Shown: positions 11,721 to 22,845, counted from the stretch's first letter. The stretch is 64,000 nt of DNA from Acanthaster planci (GCF_001949145.1 NW_019091592.1:120790-184789); one strand, 5' to 3'. The notes: generated from the letters alone by a model not told the origin. Program-made: numbers and translations.

Positions 11721-12004
11721 ACATAATAGTGACAAATTCAAGACAAATACACTCTATTATGTGCAGATACTTAAAAAAAAATTCTGTTTCCATTGCCGGT
11801 TTCTTCAGTGCTTTGTTTGCCATTCTCAACATTCTTCGGATACTCCTGCAACCCTTAGTGTTCTGCTTGCTGCAGTACGACTAAATTTAAATAACAATGG
11901 AGAATACAATGCCCAGTTCCAGTTCCCCCAGCTATGGATTATTTATCCCGGCATGGGATAAATACCGGCATGAATGCGGGCATACACGGGCAAACGCTAC
12001 AAAT

Positions 12005-12640
12005 ATTTTTGACTCCTTGCCTTAGAAAAAAGGTGGACCAGAAACCCATACGGGCAGGGACTGCCGGAACTGGAATAATAGCCTATTTCTGCAGTAGATT
12101 CACAATCTCGCGTTTGGACTGATTTATGGAGATTTGAGTTGGCCCTAATACTGTGTTAGACAGAGGGGCACTCGTGAACTCGAAACGATAACCGTGAAGA
12201 AGAGTATCAAGGAACCATTCATCTGACGTTGTTGGGGGGAGAATAAGGCCCCGGATCCAGATGTGTAGTAGCCAGAGGAGGCGTATATTGCCCCCAAGTT
12301 CTGAAATGGACTCAGAAAGTTCTGAAATGGACTCAGAAAGGGTGCGTAGCATATCTTTGGTCAAGGGGCAGCTAGAGACTTTCAAAGCATGATGTTTCTT
12401 CTTCAGATGTTTATTTGAATAATAATGTGAGGGAGACGAAACCCCAGATAATTTGCGTTTTTTCCCTGAGTCAGACCGCTGAGAAGAAGGTTGGCCGAAA
12501 TAGCTGGAGGCCGAAAACCCCGATGGCAAAGCAAGCCTAAAGGTTCGGGGGAGGGGGCCCGACAGCAGGAGGAGAAGGCAAAGCCACCATAGGATCCCAC
12601 CCGGGTGCTGTATAAAACTGAAAGCAAACCCAGGGTGGCT
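12005..12640 (-). pseudogene. DIRS-like fragment, copy 3 (gag-like tail and start of RT)
   Basis: The minus frame 12529-12083 contains a basic KKRKLSGVSS segment and a duplicated SESISELSESISEL (a 24-bp tandem duplication at about 12300-12347). It continues to EWFLDTLLHGYRFEFTSAPL and QISINQSKREIVNLLQK, a stop, then AIIPVPAVPARMGFWSTFFL in the same frame. The last part is the start of a DIRS-type RT (the segment before the NLKPL motif). Homology ends near 12005, so only the gag/RT junction remains. This is the module missing from copy 1, but the two are 8 kb apart and need not be from one insertion. Confidence 0.65.
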
Positions 12641-12649
12641 AAGAGCAGG

Positions 12650-13130
12650 ACAAGCTTGCTGATTTCTTGGTCACTGAACCCAAACGAGAAGCCATTATCA
12701 AGAGATATAGTGGTTGAAGTGAGTATTTGTCTAAAGCACTCCCCTTCTAAGATATCTGGAAGGTTTGAAGAGAATTGGATAAGTTCTTCACAAGATATAA
12801 TGCGTTGATGAGTGCCCCTTTAATGTAACGTGACTTGTCACATAATGACGTCATTATCATGTCAGGTCAATGCTCGTCTGGATGTAAAGCATTCCCCTAC
12901 TGGGATACCTGCAAGGTTTCAACCCAATCAGACATGTACAATACAACACATTATTCTTCATGCGGAAAGAGCACAGATTAGAGATTTTAAACATTTGTCC
13001 CTTTTGTTCATCTAATGAACAATTCACGTTTAAATCTGTTATGGTTGATTTGTTACTGAATTTAGAAGAATAAAAGAACATTTTATCATAACTTCCGGTC
13101 TGATGACGTCATTGGCCCCAAATTTCACAC
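12650..13130. other. Intergenic, nothing recognised
   Basis: No coding motif. Contains several TGACGTCA-like strings (for example ATGACGTCATTATC near 12844), which could be chance CRE-like sites. Confidence 0.35.
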
Positions 13131-13135
13131 GTGTT

Positions 13136-13412
13136 AAACTGGGTAAAGATGATCATCTACATCAATTTTTAGGCGATTCCAACAAACTTTGCCACAGACA
13201 TCTGTTCAAAATTGATTTTGCAGAATTTTTAACCTGCCGCTAGAGGGCACTTGATAATTACGTGCCATCATCAGTAGATGATTTGAAGAATACTACACCT
13301 AACAGACCAACACCATTGAAAACAACTTGATACATGTACAGTGTATGTTACCACTTTTAAATGATAAGCCCACTTCCGGTTTCGACCCGAAAGGTCATGT
13401 GATTTGACCCAC
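13136..13412 (+). repeat. Dispersed repeat family R2, copy A
   Basis: This block is homologous to the reverse complement of 45283-45545. Shared strings include AAGATGATCATC/AAGATCATCATC at one end, AACAAACTTTGCC..AGA.ATC, CCGC..GAGGGC.CT, ATGATTTGAAGAAT, TTGAAAACAACTTGATAC and CCCACTTC.GGTTTCGACC. No coding frame. It behaves as a non-coding interspersed repeat; the class is not known. Confidence 0.7.
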
Positions 13413-13498
13413 ACAGGATGAATAGAAGACCAAATTTTACTCTGCCACTTGCTGCAAACAGAATGTTGCAGGGGGCCACAGTTAATTTTATATGGAGT

Positions 13499-13846
13499 TT
13501 ACAACCTTAATGTAATATTTAATGTAGGGAACCGTACCGGAATAAGGGCACCCTCATCCGTCACGGAGGTAATTAACATAAAGTTGATACTTGTTAGGGC
13601 TTCCCGTGCACGCAGTGTGAAGGTAGTCTCTTTGCTATGGGGGTCTCGAATGTAGAACTGTACCCTGCATTTTGCTTCTTTCAATTTGCATGGGAGAGTG
13701 TCAATGCTAGAAACCCCTAGTAAGTACATGTACTTATCATTGTATAAATACTTCACCAGATCGTCTGTTGGAGAAATTGTACGATTTACAGGGCCCAATG
13801 CGGTAACTGTTTCCTTTATTACAACGTGCCAGACTGTATTGGTCAG
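13499..13846 (-). CDS. Unidentified exon-like open frame
   Basis: An open minus-strand frame of about 116 codons runs without interruption. An internal Met at 13798 gives 99 residues. Segments include PVNRTISPTDDLVKYLYNDK, DTLPCKLKEAKCRVQFYIRD and TLRAREALTSINFMLITSVT. The composition (charged and hydrophobic residues alternating, no low complexity) looks like real protein, and an AATACAG acceptor-like site (about 13834) precedes the readable part. I do not recognise the family and see no partner exon. It could be a host exon or part of an unknown mobile element. Confidence 0.3.
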   Translation of the reverse strand: MTNTVWHVVIKETVTALGPVNRTISPTDDLVKYLYNDKYMYLLGVSSIDTLPCKLKEAKCRVQFYIRDPHSKETTFTLRAREALTSINFMLITSVTDEGALIPVRFPTLNITLRL

Positions 13847-13859
13847 CTAGCTTGTGCTT

Positions 13860-14390
13860 CTTAGCCATGTGCCCTGTTTAGCCTTTGACCATTGATCCAT
13901 AGTATTATTTACGGTGCCGTCTAGCCATTATACTACACCAACTGTTTTCATATTTAACAAATTGTAGTTCTGGAGTTAGACATTAAGTATTGTTTACGTG
14001 TTCTCCAAGTGCTCGTCCGCTTTAATTGGGGGATCGTCCACCATCCAACTGAGGTGGAGCTCGTCCACCGCATTAAATACTTAAAATTTAATAATAAATC
14101 ACTTGATGATGTCCTCTTGACATAATTATTATATGCTATCTTAATTTTAAGGTCTTTCATTGGTGCAACTTTGATGGCAATCAAACATCGCTAAGTTACA
14201 AAAATGGTGCCTCGACAACGTATAAAGAGTTGATGAGCAGATAGAAATACATGTATTTAAAATCAATAATTAATCACTTAATGACATCATTCTTCAAGGA
14301 CCATCTATGCATAAGGGTTGATCATTGACGTAAGTTTGATGAGGATCCAAAGTTGCTAAAAGACCAAAGTCATGGGTAGAAAAAAATTGA
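13860..14390. other. Intergenic, nothing recognised
   Basis: AT-rich. Frames are short and without motifs. Confidence 0.35.
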
Positions 14391-14394
14391 ATGG

Positions 14395-14690
14395 GCTTTT
14401 GGTCAGAAGACGAAGAATTGTGAAAAAGTCCCAAAAAACAGAAGAAAAAGAATGCTTATTTTGCAAAATTGTGATAAAGCCAAAAACAGAAGTTATGCCT
14501 TTTTACCAATATTGCAAAAATGCCAAAAGAAAAAAAATCTGAAGAAAAACAAAAGCTATTTTGGCCTGTGTTCGAAACACCTAAAAAAATCTGACAAAAA
14601 GAATGCCTTTTTCACAAAATGCAAAAAAGCCCCCCAAAAAGCAAATGATTTTTAGAAAAACAGAAGCTGTTTCGGCCTAATGAATTACAA
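14395..14690 (+). repeat. A-rich modular tandem repeat (family R3), copy A
   Basis: Degenerate units of about 60-70 bp of the form AGAAGAAAAAGAATGC..TTTT..CAAAAT, AAAAAGCC.AAAA and CAGAAGCT.TTTTGGCCT recur about four times. The reverse complement of 42506-42625 contains the same modules in the same order. An open frame spans part of it (Lys-rich), but this is a composition effect and not a gene. Confidence 0.6.
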
Positions 14691-14999
14691 ATATAATATT
14701 GATTTGTTTGTGTTTGCTTAAGCTGGTTTGGGCAGAGATGAGATTGGGTATTACCATTAACTTTTTATTTTCACCATACTATCATTTTTGAAAATTTTCT
14801 AATTTTTAAATAATAATGATTAAGTTAGTAACTCGAACAAATTTCTACTTTTGTGTGGAACTGCCTTATGCAGATATCTGAACCACTTCACACAGAGCTT
14901 GCCAGGGTTAAGCTGGCCAACTGAAACCATACAAGAAGCACTTACGACATCAACCTATTGTACTTCACAGTCTACAGTTCAACAAAATACTATACCTTG

Positions 15000-15160
15000 T
15001 TGGTTTGCAGTACGCAGTTCTAGATCCTTCAGCATGAGATAGTGAGGTAAAGTAAGTCGCGCTCTAGTGGGAATACTCTTATCTCGAACCTTTAATAATG
15101 GTCCATGTACTGGACAATCCCCAAGATGGCTTTGTCCACAATCTTCACACCCTGAATAAC
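15000..15160 (-). pseudogene. PR/SET-type (PRDM9-like) zinc-knuckle exon fragment
   Basis: On the minus strand an acceptor CTGTTATTCAG is followed by GCEDCGQSHLGDCPVHGPLL, then KVRDKSIPTRARLTLPHYL. The exon ends at a GTATAG donor-like site (about 15003). The Cx2C...HxGDCPxHGPL pattern and the following R-x-TLP-x-L match the zinc knuckle and beginning of the PR/SET domain of PRDM9-like proteins (family knowledge). The exon is open but ends shortly after TLP without the rest of the SET core in frame, so it is either one exon of a larger gene or a stranded fragment. Possible companion coding at 15590-15240 is not recognised. Confidence 0.45.
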
Positions 15161-15169
15161 AGAACATAC

Positions 15170-16835
15170 AAAGCGGGCAAATATTGTGTTAATACAATTG
15201 TGCAAATGCAATGCTTTGTAGCTAAGGCACAATGTCAAAAAATTTTTCCACGGCACCGCACAGCGCCGAGGGTCAGCACGCCCCGGCTGACCGACCCTCA
15301 ATGCCACCGACCTACTTAGTGATCCTGCATAACAAAGGGTACAGATTTGCATAACGCTTTCAAGGATGACTGCATTCCGGGTACTTGTAGGCAACTGCGG
15401 TGCGCCGACAGAATCACAGACACTCATCGGATGCTGGCAATTTTCACTATTTAAAAGCTTTCGCTTTCTGTTGAAAAAAGCACCTTTGAATTTTGTCCAC
15501 CAGGTGAAACAAAATTGTGGAGTTGTCATGATACTCCACTTTACACAAGAAGGCTTTTGGTGTAACAGTTGATACAGAAGGCCCACTCTCCAAAAATTCT
15601 TCTGTTACTGTGTAATATCTCTGTATTCACAAAGAAAGCCTGCCACCTAGCATCTGTGTACCGACTTGAAACTGCCCTCCCGCTTTATAATATCAAACTA
15701 CGGTCATCAACCCTCATCCTCCACGTTCAACTCTCATCATACAAATCGCAAAAACGTACAAGAAACCAATTGATAGATAAGCTCTACAATTCTTAATTAT
15801 CATTGGTTGTAAAAGTTGAAGGCCCACTATTAACTGGACTCATTAATTATTCCCGGTTTTGGAATATTTTCCCGTCCCACATTTATCCCCGTTTTCATAT
15901 TATTTTCCCAGACTCCAGAAAAGTTTCACCAGAATTTCCTTAAAACTTAAAATGTTACATCCCAGACCGAAGAACGTTTTGCAGGACATAAATAATCTCT
16001 ATATGGCTATGGTATATAATTTTCACCCCATAACTACTTTCCAGGCTTAACTTTTTTCCTAGACTAAAAACTTTCACCAAACAAACTTGTGATCAATTCC
16101 AAACATTAGAAATACCATTTTCACTGCAAAAACTTCATATACATTTTTTTATTTCGCTTCTTTTTCACGTCTGAAGAGAGACGTACATGAATCATGAATA
16201 TGAAGCGTAGTTCACTTCCCCTTGCCCACAATGATACATGTACACATACGTGATGTACAGTCCAATACAGATAAAGAAGAGCACCGTTAACATAAGGTCA
16301 TATTTACAGCAAGGAAAATTATCGGTTCTATTTTTTTTTTATTTTCCCATTACTGATAATACAAGGTGGCTATTACAACAAGGTAATTCACGAAGTCCTA
16401 AGGAAACAGTGTTCCCCTGTTGTTGTTCCACGCAATATCCTTTATCAACATACATGTACCATTAAATGTAGTTTCCTTAATTTGCATAAACCTTTTTGAC
16501 AGGTCCGTCTTTCCAAATGTACTTTGTATTAAATACCTTCCTGCAATCAAGCGGAAAACTGGTTTAGAAGCATAGAAGCATGTAAGTTTGACATAATGGG
16601 ATTGTTTCTTGGCTTTTCCATGAAAATGTGTGATACGTGGTACATGCACAACTTCATACAATGGAATTTAATGTGCACAATGGGATTTAGATTGTCATTC
16701 TTTCTCCATAAATTAAAAAAACACTCCGGGATTAAATGGCAGGAAAACGCACAAGTGACTCTCAACTTCAAAAATTTCATCGACGTAGAAGAAAATTCAA
16801 AACATCACAAGTTCTACATTTTACAGGATATGTTC
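15170..16835. other. Mostly unrecognised sequence
   Basis: A small GC-rich patch at about 15250-15320 contains an imperfect inverted motif (GCCGAGGGTCAGC against GGCTGACCGACCCTC). A minus frame of 164 codons over 15586-15092 shares its end with the PR-type exon region but has no motif of its own. The remainder is AT-rich intergenic sequence. Confidence 0.35.
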
Positions 16836-16843
16836 AAGATGAC

Positions 16844-19430
16844 TCAGCGCCTTGGATGCCCATGTACCTTCTTTCTATGATCGTCCTTGTCAGTCTTACT
16901 TGTGAAATCATACTTACATCCAGCCTCACACCTACCTAGATTCTTGTCCTTGAACACGGGCATGTGATCACATGGCAAGTCTCTAGGGAGGCGTAGAGCC
17001 TCCATGAACGTGACAAAATGGCCAGAATATTCAAGGAACGGCTTCAGAGTAGGGAAATTGCGCACACACTGCGACATCTCATTGTCTACAGGTGGATTGG
17101 ACAGGCAATGCTGACACGCTGGATTGGTGCATTTGGCCAAATAACCATGCCAATGCACCGATCCATGTGTCGAGTGGCGAAAAAATATTTGTCACACATT
17201 TCCCTGTCCTCCCGCAACCTGGTAGCTGATGGAACTAGTGCAGCGTGTACGCGGTCCAAATACTCATATGGAGAATCTGGTGAGCCGCTTGGGGTGTTGA
17301 TTGTCTGAATGGGCTCTTTGACATAGGTCAAGCTCGCTCAGTAGCGCTTGATGCTGGCCCTAGCAATGTCAAAGATGGCCCTTTCCTTCTCACGCCGAGC
17401 GACTTCGGCGAACTTGGACTGCTGGCTGGGCGGCTTTTCTCTGAGGAGGTGCTGCGGGAATTGATTTTGAAGTGAGTACCTTCATGCAGGGTGCCCACAG
17501 CTGCTCTACGGGGTTCGATGCAGGTGGCCGGGGCAGTAGCTGGTGGCAATAAGGGCATCCAACCTGCACTGCTTGAAGAGGCGACCACAGTACAGCAGCT
17601 TCATGGTGTGGTTCACATTTAAGTCTGGGCTGCCATCTCCAAGCAGTACAAGAAGTCAACACCCTTGTGCCACTGCATCCCCTACCCCAACATGATTGAT
17701 AAGATCATTCATGTGGGTAGAAATGTGACAAGGGTTATGTGGACCCCTTGGGACAGTTGTTGCCTTGCTCTTTTCTGGAAGTCTGGGATAGAAACAAATG
17801 GGAATACACGTGCTCGGATAAAAATTAAACAGGGTAAAAATAATAAAAGTTGCTAATCATTCAGTGGCGCGGCGACGCAGCTTCTTCGACCACTTTTTTC
17901 TGGAAATGATGTGTGCACAACACGCAATGTCCATCACCACTGCATGCGCACATAATGCCGGCTGCTACAAACAGTGATATGGACTGCTCCTGCACATTTT
18001 ACTGTTTAGAAGTGTTTTCAGCTTGTACATGTACACAGGACATAAGACCACCACACTGTCTGATTCCCAGATGTAAATGTATACATGTAATACAGAAATG
18101 ACGTCATCTCAAAAAGAGTGCCCGTATGAGGAACTAGAGAGACTCGTCTGTATATACTTGAAATTTTTTGCCTTATTAGAACCTGGAGTACAACTGATTT
18201 TTTACTCAGTGCCAAAAAGTATTTGTCTTTGATAATTCATTGCAGGGGAATACTTTCTTGGTACTTCCACTGGACAATGAGCTCAATGCATGCCGTTTCA
18301 TTATTAGGTTACTTACATTTTTTTTTGTACATTAATTGCTCTCTCCCGAGGTGATGGTGATGGTGCTGGTGTCTTCATCTGAAGGTAGCCTGACGGAATG
18401 ATGTAATATCCTGGAACAGGAAAGTCATGGTCTTGTAGGTTGGGGCAGTCAGCAACAGGGTTAATCTTTATGCGCCGATCAACTGCAGCTACCTGGTTGC
18501 TGAGCAAGATTTTGTTTTTGTTGTCCAGAGAGTTAAATGAGGGCAGAGTCTTTGTACTTCGATGCCAGTTCCAGGCCATACCTCACTCTCATCACGTAGA
18601 AGTGGCTGTTGTTGTTGTCTCTTCTAATTGAGTTTCCTTGGCAGGAACATGAGTGTCAATGAAGCCGTAGTATTCCTGTGCACTGCAGAATTTTCTATTG
18701 GGGGGACTGCATCCACCGCACGATAATCTTGTTACTTGAAATGAAACCCGCGCCAAATGCATGTAATATTTTTTGTCCTTATGCATCGCACTGGAAAGAA
18801 ACTAACACTGATGTTCGGAATGCCATTTTAAATGAAATATATTTGCATGATTTCCGGAATTCGCCATTTCCATAATTTCCAAAAAGTTTCTGGCCTTTGC
18901 AACCATCTTTCTATTGACGACAAAAACAAGCGATCACGCTGCACAAGCAGTGCCACTTTTATCATTTAGGTAAATATCATACTTGAATATGACATACAGG
19001 AGCTTAATTAACATTTTATATATAAAAATGAGTGGATAAATGGTTGATATTTTGTTGGCACTGCCTACATGTATGTTTGTTGAGGCTTGTTGACACTAAA
19101 TAGCATGACTGGATTTAGACGTTTTAAGACCAAGTTCTGAACAACAATCCTACTATTTTAGAGTATCAAATTTTACCTAGATTCGACTTCTCTTCTTGTA
19201 AATTTGGAACTACATGAAACAGGCGTTGCTCGATCTGTGGTATGGTGGACCCGCACATTTCCGTCTCATCTTGGCATCTCCTATGATCTCTAAAGCCATT
19301 GTCTTCAACAAAGCTTCTGGCTTATCAACTGCCATTGGGAAAAGATCTGCCCAAGAAGGGTGCCTACGCTTCAATTTCCTATCCTTGGGACTTCGTTTTG
19401 CGACGGTTTTCTCCTTGGGGAATTTCTAAA
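16844..19430 (-). pseudogene. Unclassified intron-containing DDE-like transposase family, copy 2 (decayed)
   Basis: Exon 1 (about 19430-19177) reads FVEDNGFRDHRRCQDETEMC, GSTIPQIEQRLFHVVPNLQE and EKSNL, then a GTAAAA donor. Exon 2 (18727-18317) reads IVRWMQSP, EYYGFIDTHVPAKET, NNNSHFYVMRVRYGLELASK, SLDNKNKILLSNQVAAVDRR and DHDFPVPGYYIIPSGYLQM, then a GTAAGT donor (18316). Exon 3 (from 17782, acceptor TCTATCCCAG) reads LPEK, THMNDLINHV, LLGDGSPDLNVNHTMKLLYC, RLDALIATSYC and, in another frame, NPVEQLWAPCMK. Then come INTPSGSPDSPYEYLDRVHA, LREDREMCDKYFFATRHMDR, NPPVDNEMSQCVRNFPTLKP and a C-terminal zinc-finger-like RCEAGCKYDFTSKTDKDDHR with KKVHG. The DNKNK, DGSPD and NPVEQLW blocks look like a DDE triad of the IS630/Tc1 kind (NPxE..W), an inference. 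Frameshifts in all exons inactivate it. Exon borders and phases match copy 1 at 5960-7690. Confidence 0.7.
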
Positions 19431-19566
19431 AGCCAACTGACACACTTTCAGCACTGTTCAGCTCCTTGAGAGCCTTCTCTACTCTCAACAGTGTCAACAG
19501 CTGCACAGACTGGGTTTGAACTTCCCCAAGAATTTGGCATGCGCAATCATAGAAGAAACCTGTCAG

Positions 19567-19675
19567 GGTCTTAACCCTAGTCTATGCTATGCCGACTAGA
19601 ACTTGGCTAGAACAAGCAAGGGTCTTAAACCTGGTCCAACACAATGCCATGCCGGAGAGAACTTGGCTTGTGGTT
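19567..19675. repeat. Two-copy tandem duplication (~54 bp unit)
   Basis: GGGTCTTAACCCTAGTC... at about 19568 recurs as GGGTCTTAAACCTGGTC... at about 19621. Both units run through ATGCCATGCC/ATGCTATGCC and GAACTTGGCT. They are diverged and non-coding. Confidence 0.55.
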
Positions 19676-19835
19676 AGGAAACTTTAGGGTTGCTCTTCAG
19701 CTTTGCGGTATCTCACAGTATCCAAGATACTGTGTTTTCAGTAGTAAAAATATTTCTGTGATCCTTTGGCTTGGCTTCTGTTCCATCGTATTCAATTCTA
19801 TTCTAATTATTTTCGGATCCTAAGAGATCTTGGGA

Positions 19836-20192
19836 GCATGGCGATGAAAGTGACGATGACATGCCTCTCATGCTTCTCAAGAAGCATCTTGGTCTTGATC
19901 CGCCAGCACCACCAACCAGGCCAGCATCGCCTCCACCAGCCACGCCTGCGTCGCCTCCACCAGTACCGCCTGCCAGGCCCGCATCACCCCGCCAGCCAAG
20001 CCTGCGTCGCCACTGCCTGCACCGCCAGCCAGGCCTGCATCAGCACCGCCAGCCAAGCCTGTCTCACTCCCGCTGGAACTGGCAGATCAGGATCTGGGCC
20101 TCCTCTCAAATTCTCAGTTTCTCAGTGCGCTGAACTTCAATGATTTGTCAGAGATGATTGAGCCCCAACAAAATTCCTCTAAGTCTGAATAA
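19836..20192 (+). pseudogene. Pro/Ala-rich exon resembling exon B of the BEN-domain gene
   Basis: After an acceptor-like CCTAAG the frame reads RSWEHGDESDDDMPLMLLKK followed by HLGLDPPAPP and a long Pro/Ala tract of PPARPASP-like repeats (about 19900-20070). Then, in a second frame, it reads LELADQDLGLLSNSQFLSAL and NFNDLSEMIEPQQNSSKSE with a stop at 20190. The start is similar to SNDNDDVPLAVLTKK of the BEN gene exon at 9298, also followed by a Pro-rich tract, which suggests a paralogous exon. One frameshift lies near 19985. No BEN domain is visible downstream, so this is probably an isolated or broken exon. Confidence 0.45.
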
Positions 20193-20199
20193 TTAAAAC

Positions 20200-21060
20200 A
20201 CTGGACAGGCAGCAAAAGGACACAGACTTCATCAAAGAACAGGACAGGAGCTGCAAATGGGGTATGGCAGTAGTTTTGCAGCATAGCATGCTCAACTCGA
20301 TCTGTAGGCGGTGTGGAGTGGGAGCTGATGACCAAGGGTAGTGTTGTAGTCCAGCATGGTGTATGGAGCAGTCATCAGTGATAAGGGGCATTGTCATGGT
20401 AACGCTCGCTCAGTCTGATCAAATTCCAGTAGCTGTCATCAGAGATCAGTGTATTGTAGCGGCATAACACACTCAACCCCGGCCTATTCACTCCACTGGG
20501 TCTCTCCTTGTCGAGGCCGTTAATTGGATAACGCAAACTGCACCACAAAGGAGCGGGGCAGCCCTCCAAGCCCGCTCGACGGCCAGACCCATGTAGCGTT
20601 GGGCCATTATTATTCAAACGCACACATCAAATTGAGAACAAAGGGCTGCCCAGCCCTGTTCAATGGCCATACACAACACAACACACCATGGTAGGTTATA
20701 CCCAAACCTGTAGATGATGCATAGGAAAAAAAGGGACAAACAAGAACAACAAAAACACAGCATGCAAAGTACAAAATACAAAAGTAAGCACTCTTTACAA
20801 AAGACAAGAAATCACTCTATTCGTAAACAGAAATCAAGTCAATTCACAAACATGAAAGGTACGGAACTTGAAACTCTGAAAATGCCATAAAAGACATGTC
20901 AGTATTAACGATAGGCACTGAGAAAAGGATAAACATGGTGGTAGGATCGCAGTGCATTGTGGATGGTCAAGGGGCAGCATACATAATCAAGTCTTTTCAG
21001 CGGATTGTAATAGGCACATGGGAAATTTGCATACGTATGCTGGGCAGGGGTATGTGAACG
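20200..21060. other. Intergenic, nothing recognised
   Basis: No clear coding or repeat signature. A GC-richer patch at about 20460-20600 stands out in composition only. Confidence 0.35.
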
Positions 21061-21064
21061 CAGG

Positions 21065-21690
21065 AGACTAATATTTTTGGCAGGTTGGAAAGCGGAGCGG
21101 AACGGAAATGTATAAAAGGTTTCGATAAAGAAATGCCAAGGTGGACATGATTAATATTTTTGAGGGTAAGATGCCTGGGATTATGGCACTGGGCGGGGAA
21201 AAATAAAACCACACATGGTCCAGGTCTGGAGAGAAAAGAAATGCTGAGATGGGAAGGATTAATATTTTTGGTGTTGGTTGTCTTAAATTAAAAAACAAAT
21301 ATTTAGCGTTGGGGCGGGGAGAAATAAAACCACATGTGGTCCTGGTTTGATATAAAAGAAACGCTGAGATTGAAAGGATTAATATCTTGGGTGGGTTGAG
21401 TGCCGGGGATTAAATATCTATATATATTTGGCAGAGGGGCAGGAAAAAATAAAAATCATGTGGTCAGTATTTGGATAGATTCATATTTTTGGTGGGTCGG
21501 ATGGCTGGGATTTAAGAAAAATATTTTTTTAGCAGAGGGACAGGAAAAAATAAAAACCTTGCATGGTCCTGGTTTTGTGGTGGTTTGGATGCTTGGAATA
21601 ATATCAACGTGTGGCTGGAAAAAACACACACATTTTCCAGGTTTACATAAAAAAAGCTGGGATAAGGATTAATGTTTTGGGTGGGTGTCA
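21065..21690. repeat. Degenerate tandem repeat, ~110-125 bp unit, about five to six copies
   Basis: Recurring modules in each unit are AAGGATTAATATTTTTGG, GGGTTG..TG.C.GGGATTAA, GGG(G)CGGGGAAAAATAAAAAC and CACATG.GGTCCTGGTTT. Units start near 21068, 21150, 21258, 21376, 21480 and 21660. Divergence grows toward the right. It is non-coding; the frames through it are by-products of composition. Confidence 0.7.
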
Positions 21691-22039
21691 TAAGGCACCA
21701 TTTCAAAATTCTTATCGGGTAGGTGTCACACAGAATGATCCGACTTATACATTTATTATCAGTTGGCTATCAGGTTAGGTCTTCTCAAGTGGCCAATTCT
21801 AACTAATAAATGCCTTTTTATTGCATTACTTCCAAGGCTATGTAGTTTCAGTGGAGCAACACCCCCATTAATCACTCAACACAAGTCACTAAGGTGAGCC
21901 ACGTCAATCAAGGGGACTGAAATAATCAGCCAACAATGATACCACATGTACTCCATCCAGGGATTCACTGCTTCATTGGTTATATATAACGGGTTTGCCC
22001 TTACCCAACGTATATTAATAAGCACTGTATGCTCAGTGC

Positions 22040-22115
22040 TTGTCCCAGAGCTTGCGAAAAAACCTCACAAGCTTACTTGGGTGGGACTCGAACCCACGAC
22101 CTCCTGCTTACTNTT
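22040..22115 (-). mobile_element. tRNA-like SINE remnant
   Basis: On the minus strand GCAGGAGGTCGTGGGTTCGA with GTCCCACCCAAGTAAGCTTG contains a perfect B box (GGTTCGAGTCC) in a T-arm-like context. No A box at the right distance can be read, partly because of the unresolved base at 22113. It is a tRNA-derived SINE head or tRNA fragment, not a functional tRNA. Confidence 0.45.
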
Positions 22116-22229
22116 TTGCTTCATTGGCTTGCCTTATATGGAAGGTGGGAGCATGCTTATTTGGTGAAATCGAACAGCGGTGAATGCGCACATAGCTTGT
22201 GGGCTGCAGGTCGAATGCCCACCTTGCCT

Positions 22230-22845
22230 ACTTGACTAGACTAGACTTTATTACAAATCTCTCACATGTAGAAGAAAAATGACGCTCCGATTGGGGTTTG
22301 CAGCTTTCATGTGGGGCTGCAGCATGCGCATCCGGACCACAGCGAAATATGAAGAGATATAACGTGTCGAGGCAAGTCTAGAGTGGCAAGCCGCATGCTT
22401 TGTTTTGGCGGTCGATGGGCCGGGCTATGTGGCTATAATTTCTTTAGACAAAGACGAATTCTAATTCCCTCTTGTGTATTTGTGTATTTACATACCGAAA
22501 AAATTTGGACATTAAATTTTTAACGGCCGAGAGCCCATTGCAATAAGACTAAAAATTATCCGAACTGCGAGGAAAAAATCCCCTTTCTAAACAGTGTGTG
22601 ACAGCTCCTGTGTGTACTTCTCCAAGGGGTTCCAAGAATAGGCAGTGGTTCTCCTCAAACATTTATACAAAGTATTTCTTTGAGATTGGATAGCAAGCTC
22701 CAATCAGAATACCAGTAGTCATTGGGAATTTAAAATTGTGCCTCTAGTGAAAGAAGAGAATTGACGTTGTAATTACAGCAGTGAAAGGGGTTAGCCAGTG
22801 CCGAGTATTTCAAAGTGCATGAACTGCTAACCAACCAACGCACTG
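22230..22845. other. Intergenic, nothing recognised
   Basis: No supported feature. Confidence 0.35.

Noticed and set aside
14452-14655. Lys-rich 67-codon ORF
   Set aside because: Composition effect of the A-rich repeat family R3.
22075-22110. tRNA gene
   Set aside because: Only a B-box/T-arm-like part is readable. There is no A box, and no cloverleaf can be drawn.
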